From: Branchiostoma lanceolatum
Lineage: Eukaryota > Chordata > Leptocardii > Amphioxiformes > Branchiostomatidae
Direction of reading: 5' to 3'
Length of the DNA stretch: 64,000 bases
NCBI RefSeq assembly: GCF_035083965.1
Contig: NC_089726.1
Span: forward strand, 6,763,501-6,827,500
Shown here: piece by piece, positions 45,301 to 56,263 of the stretch
Position numbering within the stretch: position 1 is the first letter of the stretch
Layout of the letters: each line of letters opens with the position of its first letter
The notes under the pieces: generated by a model
Database searches by the model: none
What the model was told of the DNA's origin: nothing
What the model saw: only the letters and a program-made list of their open reading frames with translations
Made by a program: the position numbers and the translations under genes

Positions 45301-46040
45301 TACTCTAAATGCTCTGTGGGCAATTTAGCCAAGTTGGCGCTTTTGTTACATACAAGGGGACCGGTGTCATGTCCCTTTCATCAATGACGAAGGCTGGACA
45401 CTCAAATTACTTCTCCAAATCACTTGCATCGTTTTATGTCATACGAGGAACAACATGTGGTTAGAGAAAGTAGACATAGAGGCAAAGAGACGAAGAACAA
45501 AACACCAAAATTGTCTCAATATGGTCAATCGAGAGAATTATTAGTGTTGCTACGTTGAACTGTCCGAACCAATGTGACATGAAGGCATCATACGACTTCG
45601 GAAGCCGATCGGCAAATTACAAACTAGGCAATGGGGCACAGCGTACTGTACACTATAGGAAACTAGCTGAACATTTCCCTTTGGGACAAAATGATTTGAT
45701 TTCGTTTTCGTTCATATCATATCTAATACTTTGTTGCTTGTTTTGAATGAGTAGTAACCGACAGTTCTAAAGTACTGGAAATATTCACAAGACCTTTGCT
45801 TCTAATCACACACGGGCAGAATTGAAAAGAACGGTCACAAAAATAAAACTTGTGCATAACATCACTAACAGAGCAGATAAGAGAATTTTTAAAAAAGGCT
45901 ATGAAAATGACATGAGACCTTTTCTGTCACTGGTAAATTCTATCCAAGGGTTTATATATCATTCAAGGTAAGTGAAAGTTGTTGACGCTCGATAAATCGA
46001 CCATTCGTCAAAAATCAAGCACAAAGTATTTTCCGCCACT

Positions 46041-49000
46041 TTAATACCACTTCATATCATTTAAAGTAAACGTTGCAACAACCATAATGTAGAATGATGT
46101 TAAAACCGGTACGATCCGGTCTCCGCCGCTGGTGGGGTACAGGCAGGATCCGTTGTCTACCGTGGCCTGGCTGTCGAAGTTGTCTGCAGCGGGACAGGTA
46201 CAGCCCCGGCGGGGCGGCTGGTACCCCTCCTCACACGGGCCTCCTCTCACACACGTCGCGATGGCGCCAGCTACTCTCGCTCCCTCGAAGAAGGCACCCT
46301 GTAGGTAGCCATAGTGAAGTCCTGTCCCGTCTCCCGCGAAGAAAAGACGTCCGGCGACTGGAGCCTGCAGCTTGCGGAGCCCCTCATCATCGATCCCGAC
46401 TCCCCAGTTTGCGAAGCTGCCGCGGAAGAACGGGTCCTGCTCCCATCTCGGCACCAGGATGTCTGTAGGATTGGGGATGCCGGCTCCGTACATGGTGCGG
46501 AGAACCGCCATGACTTCGGCCTGAGTTGCTTCGTCAGACTGGGCCTCCACACGTCGTGCCTCCTCTGCCGTCAATGTCACTGGAAGGAAAAGGGAAAAGA
46601 CACACGATTATTATTACATTGTAGGCACATGAAAGCATGGCTTATACAGTATACAATTAAGGGCTTTAGTCACCATTGACGTATTCTGTCAATATTGGTA
46701 TCATTCATGTTATTTCATCTCACCAAATCGAGCTGAAAGCCTTAATTCCATGTTATGACTTACCTAGAAGGATGTTGGTTCCTGCAGGAAACAAGCCTTC
46801 AGCCTCCATGTTCTGCCAAATGGTGTAGTAGCCCCTGCGCTCTCCCACGTACACGATGTATTCATCGTCGTCCCAGAATTTAGACGGGAACTTCATGTAG
46901 ATCGTCGTGTACAAAGACATGCGGACTCGAAAGATGACTTCTCGCTTCCAGTCGGGCAGACCTGGGACAAACTCGACGGAGTTGCTTTGGAGAACCCCCA
47001 TGCTGAAGGTCACGATTGCAAAGTCGGCGGTGTAACTAGAACCATCTTTGGTGGTGACAGTCACACCATCGTCAGCCCACTGTACTGTGGTAATGGTTTT
47101 GTTGAGCTTGAGCCGTTGGTCGTTTTCTGCGAGGAAGCTTTCTGCCATTTTCTCGATGATGTAGACAAATCCTCGCTGGTCTGTAATGAAGTAATCCGAC
47201 TCGCCGAACATTTCTATTGTCGAATCAATCTCCCCTCTGAGTAAAGATGACACATCTGGCTCTTCTCCATAACCCCAGTCATAGCTGGCGTACTCAACGG
47301 CTTTCTCCATGGACGAGGTTGGGTTCCAACCGCTTAACTTCAGGGCAGCTCGTAGCGGCATATCGGGTTGTCCAGTGGCGTTTCTCTCCACGGCTAAGTC
47401 GTAGGCGGCCTCTGAGGGCTCGTCAAGGGACGCGAGGACTGTGTGCCACTGCGAGGTTACGTTGTGACCAGAGCTGTTCCTGACCTTGATGCTGTCCCAG
47501 TTGCTGACGATGCCGGTCATGTTATAACTCTTAACCATCTCCCATACCGGATTGTCGTCGGAGATGCCATGAACCCAGTTCCCGCCGATGTCGATGTTTT
47601 TTCCGCCGAACTGCACCTTCCAGACTCGGCCCCCCACACGGCCGGTGCCTTCGAGGATGACGAAGTCAGTCAGGCCGCTCTGGTTGAGGCTGCGGGCGGC
47701 CGATATTCCCGCCATCCCGGCACCCAGAACCAACACTTTGGTCTTCACCTGCATGTGAAGATGGCAACCAACAGATATAGAAATGGGGTAACTGAATGTG
47801 CAGATTTCCGATAAAAATATTTTGTCCAATTTTGATCTCCCCAAATGAGTAAGACAACAATTGAGAGGAATAGAGAAGGAAGTTTCTGGAAGGAAAATTT
47901 TAAACACAAAATTTGGGAACTGAAAGAGTATCCCTTCCCGGATTGCAGCTGCCTTGGGTATAATGTCAATTTCAAGAAGAACTACTGTTAGTTCAGGGAG
48001 GAAATTCTAGTCCGGAAACGAGCAGATGAATTACAGAAATAACCTAAGATATTTGGTTGACTACGTGTGACATGGTCTGTGCAATGTGCCAGGCTTTGCT
48101 CATTGAGAGAACAAACTCTAGCGATACTAAATGAATCATTGAAAAGATCCACCCTCGATACATCCGCAACCCCACCTCTGACCACTTACTACGATATAAC
48201 TTGTGCCATGATCAATGTGGCGTTGTCTTGTTTTTTTTTTCTGTACCCGTATTGAACGTTTGTCATTTCAGAGCATGACCCCGTGACCAGGAGGGTTATG
48301 TTACGTATTATCGACCTAAAAACAAATAGCATCATAACGGATGATGACGACTTCTCGCAAATTGTATCGATAGTGTCAATTCAATTTGAATTCATACATT
48401 AGTGACATTAATGATTGATTGATTGAAGACCTTTATTGTATGTTCGTGCCCCGAGGGGCTAGATACAGGTCGTTTAACACAAACCTAACTAACATCTAAG
48501 TGACATATACAGTGAAATATGTACATTAATAGTACATCCCTTTATCTGTCTTGCACGTCCTTAATACATTACATTGTCGTCATTCTATGCACACGCCATA
48601 ATGAGTGCTATTTTCCCTGCGCACAGAAAATCAAGTGTAGGTCAACTGTCCAGCCCAAAGCCCGGTGAAGTCGTTTAGCCGCCTTAAGCCGTGACAGATC
48701 GGTTTTGTACAGTAAGTTCAAGCTGTGTACGAGTAGTACCGGACTGTAATGTGTGACCCACTGTATAGCTTAACCCCTATTCTTTTCTATAACTGTGGCA
48801 GGATCATTGCTGACGTGGTCGACGTGTGGCTCTAGCTCCTCAAACACGAGACCTTCGACTTTACGTCTCATCCTAGAAGACGTCCCTAATCGAAGCTAGA
48901 TACTCATTTTCCGAGTCGAGTGAAGAAATTGGTGTAAAGAGCGTTTCCCAATGGTTTACCATTCGGGGCATTCAAGGCCGGATTCAAACCCAAAACATTT

Positions 49001-49150
49001 AGATTCTCAACAAACGTAGCCACAAGATCAGCCTCCCACATCAACATCATACACAAAACACAGCTTTCAAAATGCTCTTACCGTCTCGCATTCACAGGCG
49101 GTTGACATAATAAGAAGGGACGCCGCTATTCTTAAAAATATCGAAAACAT
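46041..49150 (-). CDS. Secreted polyamine oxidase-like flavoenzyme C
   Basis: Minus-strand exons are 49150-49082 (signal peptide MFSIFLRIAASLLIMSTAC, ends CET), 47748-46764 and 46579-46041, giving 530 aa. All introns are GT-AG. The catalytic motifs match B (GAGMAG, VGGRVW, GGNWVHG, MKFPSKFW), and it shares with B the segment VIFRVRMSLYTTIY and the surrounding intron and 3' flank sequence, so B and C are sister duplicates. Unlike B, its C-terminal FAD motif reads FAGDGTGLHYGYLQGAF, identical to A. The Cys-rich tail and hydrophobic C-terminus (SFYIMVVATFTL) are present. Intron 1 has taken in a SINE and a LINE-like tail. Likely a functional secreted or surface enzyme. Confidence 0.9.
48410..48510 (-). 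mobile_element. Retroposon 3' tail in PAO-C intron 1
   Basis: On the minus strand a GCCCCTCGGGGCACGAACAT hairpin-like stem is followed by ACAATAAAGGTCTTCAATCA and repeated TCAATCAAT words. A stem, AATAAAG and short tandem tail are typical of a CR1/L2-type LINE 3' end. No protein remains. Confidence 0.45.
48780..49035 (-). mobile_element. tRNA-derived SINE in PAO-C intron 1
   Basis: Reading the minus strand: a GTGGCTACG head, GGGTTTGAATCC (B box), CTTTACACCAATTTCTTCAC, TCGACTCGG, GAGTATCTAGCTTCG and GATGAGACGTAAAGTCGAAG. The TTACACC ... CTCGACTCGG ... ACC/TAGCT block also occurs on the plus strand at about 52785-52865, so this is a family with at least two members here. Confidence 0.65.
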
Positions 49151-50960
49151 GGTCGTGGTGTTTTCTCTCCAACTTCTAAGATGGCCACCTGTTGGTCAGA
49201 TACGGGTAAAGTGGTTGTGCCAGTTCGGTCACACCTTTGTTTGCGTGAGAGCTATGGGGTGTTTCAACCGCGAACCAAGGACATTGTATAGGATATGTCC
49301 TTGCGCGAACAAAAGAGGAGACAGTACTTTATGTAGGGCGATGTCGTCGCGGCACACCTCATATCAAATCACGTTACAATTTTTCGTCCTTAAAGAACAC
49401 AGTGACTGCGGTGTAAATGCTTCAGGTTTAGCAAGTCTTAGGAAGAGACCATTCATGCAACAACATCTTCAAACTTGCCGCTTTCATATGTTGTTGGCTT
49501 TAGTTTCATGTCATTTTAGTCAAGTCATAATTTATTTATCCTACTTTAAGTTTAAGTTTGTCCTTGTCTGATATTAAGTAGCTTTTCAGTGGCACTGTGA
49601 TATAAGCTTTGTACTTGAGTGCAGTGCCACTATGTCCTCGTCATTGCCTTTGTTACTGTACTTCTAATAAAAAAGATTTTTTTTTAAATGTAAAAAAACT
49701 TGCCGATAGTCAGGACAAGCGAAAAGAACAACGCCGTTCTCGTCCATATAAAGAGAATTGTGGTTTCATTGCTTTTGTTTCTCTTCGCCTTATTCACGTG
49801 CTCTAACCACCCGTTGTTCTTCCTATGTATAAAACTACATGTAGCGATACAAGTGATATAGAGAAGTAATTTTAGTGTCCATCCCTTGTCATCAAGTACT
49901 GTAAATAGAGATGACCCATTTTTAAGTCCCTAGGTATCTATTAAAGAAACCAAATTGACTAAATTGTCCCCACATTCAGATAATTGGTGCTACAAGAGGC
50001 AATCTGTATATTTACTGAGGTAATCTAAATTGGTACATGTATCTGTTTTTTGTCGAAATACCGGTGCCATTGCTGTTGCTTCAGTTGAATTGCCCGAAGT
50101 GAAGTGTAAGGGCTGCCGAGCATTATACGAGAACCCGATAAGCGAGTTCAAAGCAGGGCTGCAAACCAAGGTGTGCTGTACAAAACTAGCTTAAAGTGCC
50201 TCATGAACAATGACACTGAAATACAACAGTTCCCTATTACAAGCAGCTAAGTTAAAAACATAAGTCGGCAGTCGGTTCCGAACCTGACGACTCTTTTGAG
50301 AAGCAAACTGTGCCTAATCATCGTGAATTACATACAATTATCATACAACCAGATTTCATTGACCAATCAGAAGCCTCCATTCCAGTTCTGACGCCATAAT
50401 GATATAAAAATGCCACAAATGGTGATGAATCAATCTCAAGTGTGCCTTTATTACAATAAAGGACCTGTTAGACCGTTCCATTATGTAAAAGGAGGCGACT
50501 CCTTTTGTGAACATTTGTATCATGTTTATTTGTTCCATAAAAATTTTACCATCCTAAAATAAACCAAATCTGTTGTGAAGATATGATAAGATAGAATTAA
50601 TCATTTCAATACAAGTTAAATCTAAAGGGACGGGAAGAAAACAGTATTTTTGACACCCCAACTGTTAGTGGAACCACCTACAGCTTTGACCAATCAGAAG
50701 GACACCCAGCAGGGAGGAATGATGATGAATAGAGATGACTTAGAATAGATTTGAAAAAGGTATGAAATGCCAAGATTGCAATGTTATTAAACAGTGTCGG
50801 GAAATTTTGGTTTAAAAATGAAATCTATCATCTTCTGTACAAAAAGGACAAATGTAAATTCTGAAATACATTTTTTACAGTATCAAGGGATCTATGCGTC
50901 ATACAGGATTTTCTTTTACTCTTACGTGGGTCAGGTTGGATAGGCTATATGGTAATAACG

Positions 50961-51087
50961 TCAATGACCCGCCAACTCGTCGGTGTATATGGTGTCATAA
51001 GGCCTGGTCATTTGCTAGTTTATTCGGTGGCTATAGCAAATGACCAGGCCTTATGACACCATATTCATATCGGGGGGGGGGTCATTA
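50961..51087. mobile_element. Hairpin element
   Basis: GGTGTCATAAGGCCTGGTCA, then TTTGCTA, is exactly mirrored by TAGCAAA, then TGACCAGGCCTTATGACACC, around a loop of about 15 bp. Weaker outer arms (TCAATGACCCGCC against a G-run and GTCATTA) extend it. Probably a small foldback MITE. Confidence 0.65.
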
Positions 51088-51589
51088 ACCCTTAATTACT
51101 AGTTTCCATTTTTGTTTGCTTTTCTGCTTCTCAAAAAGAACGTTTAAGTTTCGTGGTACCAGGTTCCGAACCGCCTGTCGTGTTAACTATGACGTCATGA
51201 GCCGCCAATTAATTTCAAGAATCAAGAACTTGAAATAGGATTTGTAAGATAACATCAGAAAGGTGTATGTTTTGTACAAGCACCTATGGTCATTGAACAA
51301 TAGTTATGATGGTTACTTGTAATAAGGAACTGTTGTATGTTTGTCGTTTGTGACACATCACAAGCACTTTAACATTGCTTTTTTAACATCCTTATATCCT
51401 TTTATCATAAGACGCCTTAGATTATACAGCTTTGGACAAAATGATTTGCATGCATCTTGTTTTAGATCATACCTAGTACTGTTGCTTGTTTTGAATTAAC
51501 CGCCTTTTCTTACGTAACGTTATACATGTTATGGAAATATTCACAAGACCAAACAAGACCACAGCACGTCCAGGTCAAAAGATACAAAA

Positions 51590-51810
51590 ATTGAAGTTCT
51601 GCTGCAGTACCAAGGTCACATACCAGGGGGCCCAAAATCGACCTTGAATTACGGCTTCACAACACCTGCCCACATACCAAATATCATCATAATCCATCAA
51701 GAGGTTCTTGAGTTATGCTGACTACAGTAGTCCGGAAACACAAACAGACAGACAAACAGACAAACAAACAGACAGACAGACAAACAGACACACAGACACA
51801 CCCAAAACAG
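51590..51810. repeat. Dispersed repeat ending in CAGA/CAAA microsatellite
   Basis: TTCTGCTGCAGTACCAAGGT, a CAGGGGGCCC block, AATCCATCAAGAGGTTCTTG and AGTTATGCTGACTAC precede a run of CAGA/CAAA units (51735-51805). It belongs to the same loose family as 5500-5925 and 44120-44700. The microsatellite tail suggests retroposition. Confidence 0.5.
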
Positions 51811-52552
51811 TATCTCCATTTTTCATGGAGATAACAAGAACATACTCGTACAACATGAGTCAGGATCTTCGTATTAGTCATGTCTGTCCTTAATGCCCCG
51901 CAGCAGTCCAATCGATCGGTCAAGGACTCTGTGAGCTCTGACATCTTTAGCAGTAATACGCCCGGAGTTCTCTCAAGTCGCGCGGTTTTAAGAGATCGGC
52001 AGCTGTTCGCAGATACCCGTCCAATTACTAGTTTTAAAACTTTGATAGGGTCGATTTTCAGGTGAACAATACGCTCAAGGTGATTTTTGAATTGAGAGAC
52101 TTTCTGGTGATCAACAAATACGTCCGTTTGTTAAATACTTGGAGACATCATTGGCGAAGGATGGACACTCAAATCACTTCCCCATATTACTTTCATCGAT
52201 TCGTATATAAGAAGAAGAACACGTGGTTACAGCACGCATAAGGAGGCAAAGGGACTAAGGACAAACACCACAATTCTCTCGATATGGTCAAGAACGGCGT
52301 AGTTCTTTTCGCTTGTCCTGACCGTCGGTAACCAATACGCTCGCGGGACAATACCAACAACTACTGAGAACTACTCGTGGAGACAAACTTAAAAGTATAC
52401 TGTGTCGTGTGTCTGTCACGTGATTGGTTGGCTGGTACGGTCCTCTCATGCACACATTATTCACACACAAAGGTGTGAGAGTGAACTGGCACAACAGATC
52501 AACAGTTGGCATTCTTAAAAGCTGGAGAGACAAAAGTCAAAACGCCTCAACC

Positions 52553-55500
52553 ATGTTCTCTTTATGGTCAAGAATAGCGACGTTCCTTCTCATGATGATA
52601 ACTACCTGTGAAGGTGAAACGGTAAGTGTGTTTTGAAAGTTGTGTCTGGCGTATCTGCTGCCGATGTGGCATGGCGGTCTTGTGATTATCATAATCACAA
52701 GACCGCCATACCACATCGGCAGCAGATACGCCTGATGGTTGTTGACTAAGAATGTAGCGGCTCTGAGTTCCCTAGTAGGCCCCAAATGTAACGCCCTTGG
52801 TAAAGGCACTTTACACCTATTTCACTACTCGACTCGGGTGAACATAAGTACCAGCTAGAGTCGGATATGAACGTTCTCTCGGGTGTGACGTATATCCAGG
52901 GGTCCTGAGTTTGAGGAGAGCTCATCTCTAGCAGCACGATCCCACCACATTTATCCAAAAGACAAGGGCCAATCGCCACTCCATCCTCGTGCTTTTGGAT
53001 CAAACCTTACCTTACAGCTGCAGTCTTATCTTACGCAGCTTGAACTTAATGTACAAAACTGGTGTGTCACGTCTAAAAGGCGGTTTACCCGGTGTGGGAG
53101 CTAATATATAAGTGGGTGATTTGATAACGATCAAAACGAATCTGGTGGGTATTAGGACAGGTACCTTTCAAACAAATCAAACAGTTTTACAACTGAAACG
53201 TCAAGTCCTTGTACCTGCAAACCATTGAACACTATACAGTCATGTGGTCTAACTTGGTTAGCCTGAAATGGAGGAACTGTCAGTGTTTTCCCAGAGCCTT
53301 AAAGAATTGAGACACAAAGAATAAATAGATACATCGTGTACTATATCCCATTCTAGTCATTTGATATTTGTGTGATTCTACATAAGCCACACATACGCAG
53401 GGCGTTTCTAAGAGCTTATGGCGAGGAAAGCTGCTGGTGAAAATAGCACGTTTTATGGAACATTGATGACAATGTATTAAGTACATACTATATAGATAAG
53501 CTCTAGATGTTTCACGATTCGAATTTATGTGGTCTCCAGACCCTTTTTGCCAAAGCTCTTCAAATATGAAATCACATTGACCCAAACGAAAAACAGGCGG
53601 CGACGAAATATTACATTTTTTAGGTCGTCACAATTCGCGATATCGCTGTTTGTTTTGAGTTCGGTAACATGATCCTTGTATATACCGTGTCTTGCTCTGC
53701 AAGAATAAACATACAACACAGACCTGTTTAAAGCACGACAACACTACAATCACATGTGTCATTGTAGGAATGGGTCAGGACTGGGGTTTCCAATTTATCA
53801 GGGGGGATCGTTTCAATGATACAGTGTGTGTCGCAAGAGTTTATCCTCCTCAATGACCCTCGTATTTGCATAGAGGCTATGTCATGAACTAAAGATCCTT
53901 TAGTTTGTCTCTTATCAATTATCATACAGTTACTATTTATTACCATTTACTATCATTATCATTCTCTAATTTGTTATCATATTGCTATTATTTGTTGTCA
54001 TTTCCTTTCATTATCACTTTACGATTTGCTAGATTTGTTAACTTAGATGTAAGAAGACCTAGAACACGCCATCATGGCTTTTTTTCTTTCCCCCGTATGT
54101 GTACTTGTGTGTTCTATTAATGTTCTGTAAATTGATTTTAACATATGCAATTGTGGAAATGAATAAATAGAATCAAGTCAAAATATTTTATGCCTGTTTC
54201 CAGCCTAGAATGTCCTGATTAAACAAAGTGAAGCTCAGTTATTGAGCGTTTTTTGTGTGTGTATAGTGCTATACCCCAAGGCAAGCTAAATCTGGTGGAA
54301 AGGATACTCTTTTAGATTCCAAAGTTGGTGCTCAAACCATTCTCCCTGCTTCAGTGGCGGTAAAAATACGTCAGGTGAGAGCCGGACCTCTGTGTGCCCT
54401 GGTGACGATGGCTTTCTCTACCACTCTCAATGGGGTTCTTTCTCAATTGGGGAGACCGGAATGGGAGAAAATAGTTTTCATGGAAATCTGCACATTCAGT
54501 TACTCCATTTGTGTTCTGTGGTTACCATCTTCACATGCAGGTGAAGACCAAAGTGTTGGTTCTGGGTGCCGGGATGGCGGGAGTATCGGCCGCCCGCAGC
54601 CTCAACCAGAGCGGCCTGACCGACTTCATCATCCTCGAAGGCACCGGGCGTATCGGGGGCCGAGTTTGGTCGGTGCAGTTCGGCGGAAAGACCATCGACA
54701 TCGGCCCAAACTGGGTTTATGGCACATCCGATGACAATCCAATATGGCGGATGGTCGAGACTTATAACGTGACCGGCATCGACGCCAGCCAGAACGGCAT
54801 CAAGGTCAGGAACAGCTCTGGGCACGATGTGACCTCGCAGTGGCACACAGTCCTCGCGTCCCTTGACGAGCCATCAGAGGCCGCCTACGACTTAGCGGTG
54901 GAGAGAAACGCCACTGGACAACCCGATATGCCGCTACGAGCTGCCCTGAAGTTGAGCGGTTGGAACCCAACCTCGTCCATGGAGAAAGCCGTTCAGTACT
55001 ATTGGTATGACATGTATTATGGGGAGAAGCCAGATGTGTCATCTTTGCTCAGAGGGGAGCTTAATCTGACGACAGACATGTTCGGTGAGTCGGAGTACCT
55101 CATTACAGACCAGCGAGGATTTGTCTACATCATCGAGCAAATGGCAGAAAGCTTCCTCGCAGAAAACGACCAACGGCTCAAGCTCAACAAAACCATCACC
55201 ACGATCCGATGGTTTGACGATGGCGTGACGGTCACCACCAAAGATGGTTCCAGGTACACCGCTGATTTGGCAATCGTGACTTTCAGCATGGGGGTTCTCC
55301 AAAGTAAGTCCGTCGAGTTTGTCCCCGGTCTGCCCGACTGGAAGCGAGAGGCCAACTCTCGAGTCCACATGGTATCGTACACGAAGATCTATCTGAAGTT
55401 CCCGTCAAAATTCTGGGACGACGATGAATACATCGGATATATAGGAGAACGCAGGGGCTACTACACCGTGTGGCAGAACATGGAATCTCCAGGCGTGTTT

Positions 55501-56263
55501 CCTGAAGGCACCAACATCCTTCTAGGTAAGTTAATCTGTCGCTAGCCCGATTTTGTGAGACAAAATAAAAGACTTGATGCTGACTGACAGATACAAGAAT
55601 TTTGTGTGATATTGATGTAGAGACATGTTTACCAAAATACGTCAATGACTGGAGTCCTACATTGTTCGAGATGATGTATGCTAAGCTTTCTCCTTCACCG
55701 AGCGTCATTTGTCTTTTCCTTAAATTACAGTGACCGTGGTCGACGACGAGGCACGACGTGTGGAGGCCCAGTCTGACGAAGCAACTCAGGCCGAAGTCAT
55801 GGCGGTCCTCCGCAACATGTACGGAGCCGACATCCCCGATCCTACAGACATCCTGGTGCCGAGGTGGGAGCAGGACCCATTCTTCCGCGGAAGTTACGCC
55901 AACTGGGGAGTCGGGATCGATGATGAGGAGCTACGCAAGCTGCAGGCTCCAGTCGCCGGGCGTCTTTTCTTCGCGGGAGACGGGACAGGGCCGCACTTCG
56001 GCTACTTGCATGGCGCCTTCTTCGAGGGAGCGAGAGTAGCTGGCGCCATCGCGACGTGTTTGGGAGGAGGCCCGTGTGAGGAGGGGTACCAGCCGCCCCG
56101 CCGAGGTTGTACCTGTCCCGCTGCAGACAACTTCGACAGCCAGGCCACGGTAGACAACGGGTCCTGCCAGCACCCTACAAGTGACGGAGACCGGATCGTG
56201 CCGTTTTCAATATCATTCTACATTATGGTTGTTGCAGCGTTTACATTCACTGACATGATGTGA
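52553..56263 (+). CDS. Secreted polyamine oxidase-like flavoenzyme D
   Basis: Exons are 52553-52621 (signal peptide MFSLWSRIATFLLMMITTC, ends GET), 54541-55525 and 55731-56263, giving 528 aa with GT-AG introns and the same phases as B and C. Motifs: GAGMAGVSAA, RIGGRVW, YLKFPSKFW (conserved Lys), ILVPRWEQDPF and FAGDGTGPHFGYLHGAF. The segment normally reading NWVHG is NWVYG, replacing His83 of the other copies by Tyr. The shared SRVHMVSYTKIYLKF segment pairs it with A. The Cys-rich tail (DNFDSQATVDNGSC) and hydrophobic C-terminus (SFYIMVVAAFTF) are kept. Intron 1 begins with an inverted duplication (52648-52732) and holds SINE sequence. Expression and activity are plausible, but substrate choice may differ because of the His-to-Tyr change. 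Confidence 0.88.
52648..52732. repeat. Inverted snap-back duplication in PAO-D intron 1
   Basis: GGCGTATCTGCTGCCGATGT ... GGCGGTCTTGTGATTAT is followed at once by its reverse complement, giving an almost perfect 42 bp-arm palindrome. The matching place after the orphan exon (about 38150-38190) has only the direct arm, running on into the same downstream sequence. The second arm is thus a local inverted copy. Confidence 0.8.
52785..52875 (+). mobile_element. SINE body fragment
   Basis: GGCACTTTACACCTATTTCA, then CTCGACTCGGGTGAA and AGTACCAGCTAGAG, matches the body of the SINE in PAO-C intron 1 (48780-49035, minus strand). The tRNA head is missing. Confidence 0.55.

Larger units (their letters stand above)
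49151..52552. other. Head-to-head spacer between PAO-C and PAO-D
   Basis: It holds the two promoters, each with a GAACTGGCACAAC block. A segment at about 49695-49765 (GTCAGGACAAGCGAAAAGAA) recurs inverted at about 52265-52335. Pieces of the B/C 3' flank are at about 50090-50200 and 51400-51560. A hairpin is at 50961-51087 and a CAGA microsatellite at 51735-51805. No gene is supported; the longest frame (140 codons from about 49149, +) lies antisense to PAO-C exon 1 and shows no family features. Confidence 0.5.

Noticed and set aside
49149-49571. 140-codon plus-strand frame
   Set aside because: It is antisense to PAO-C exon 1 and its upstream block, with no recognisable domain.
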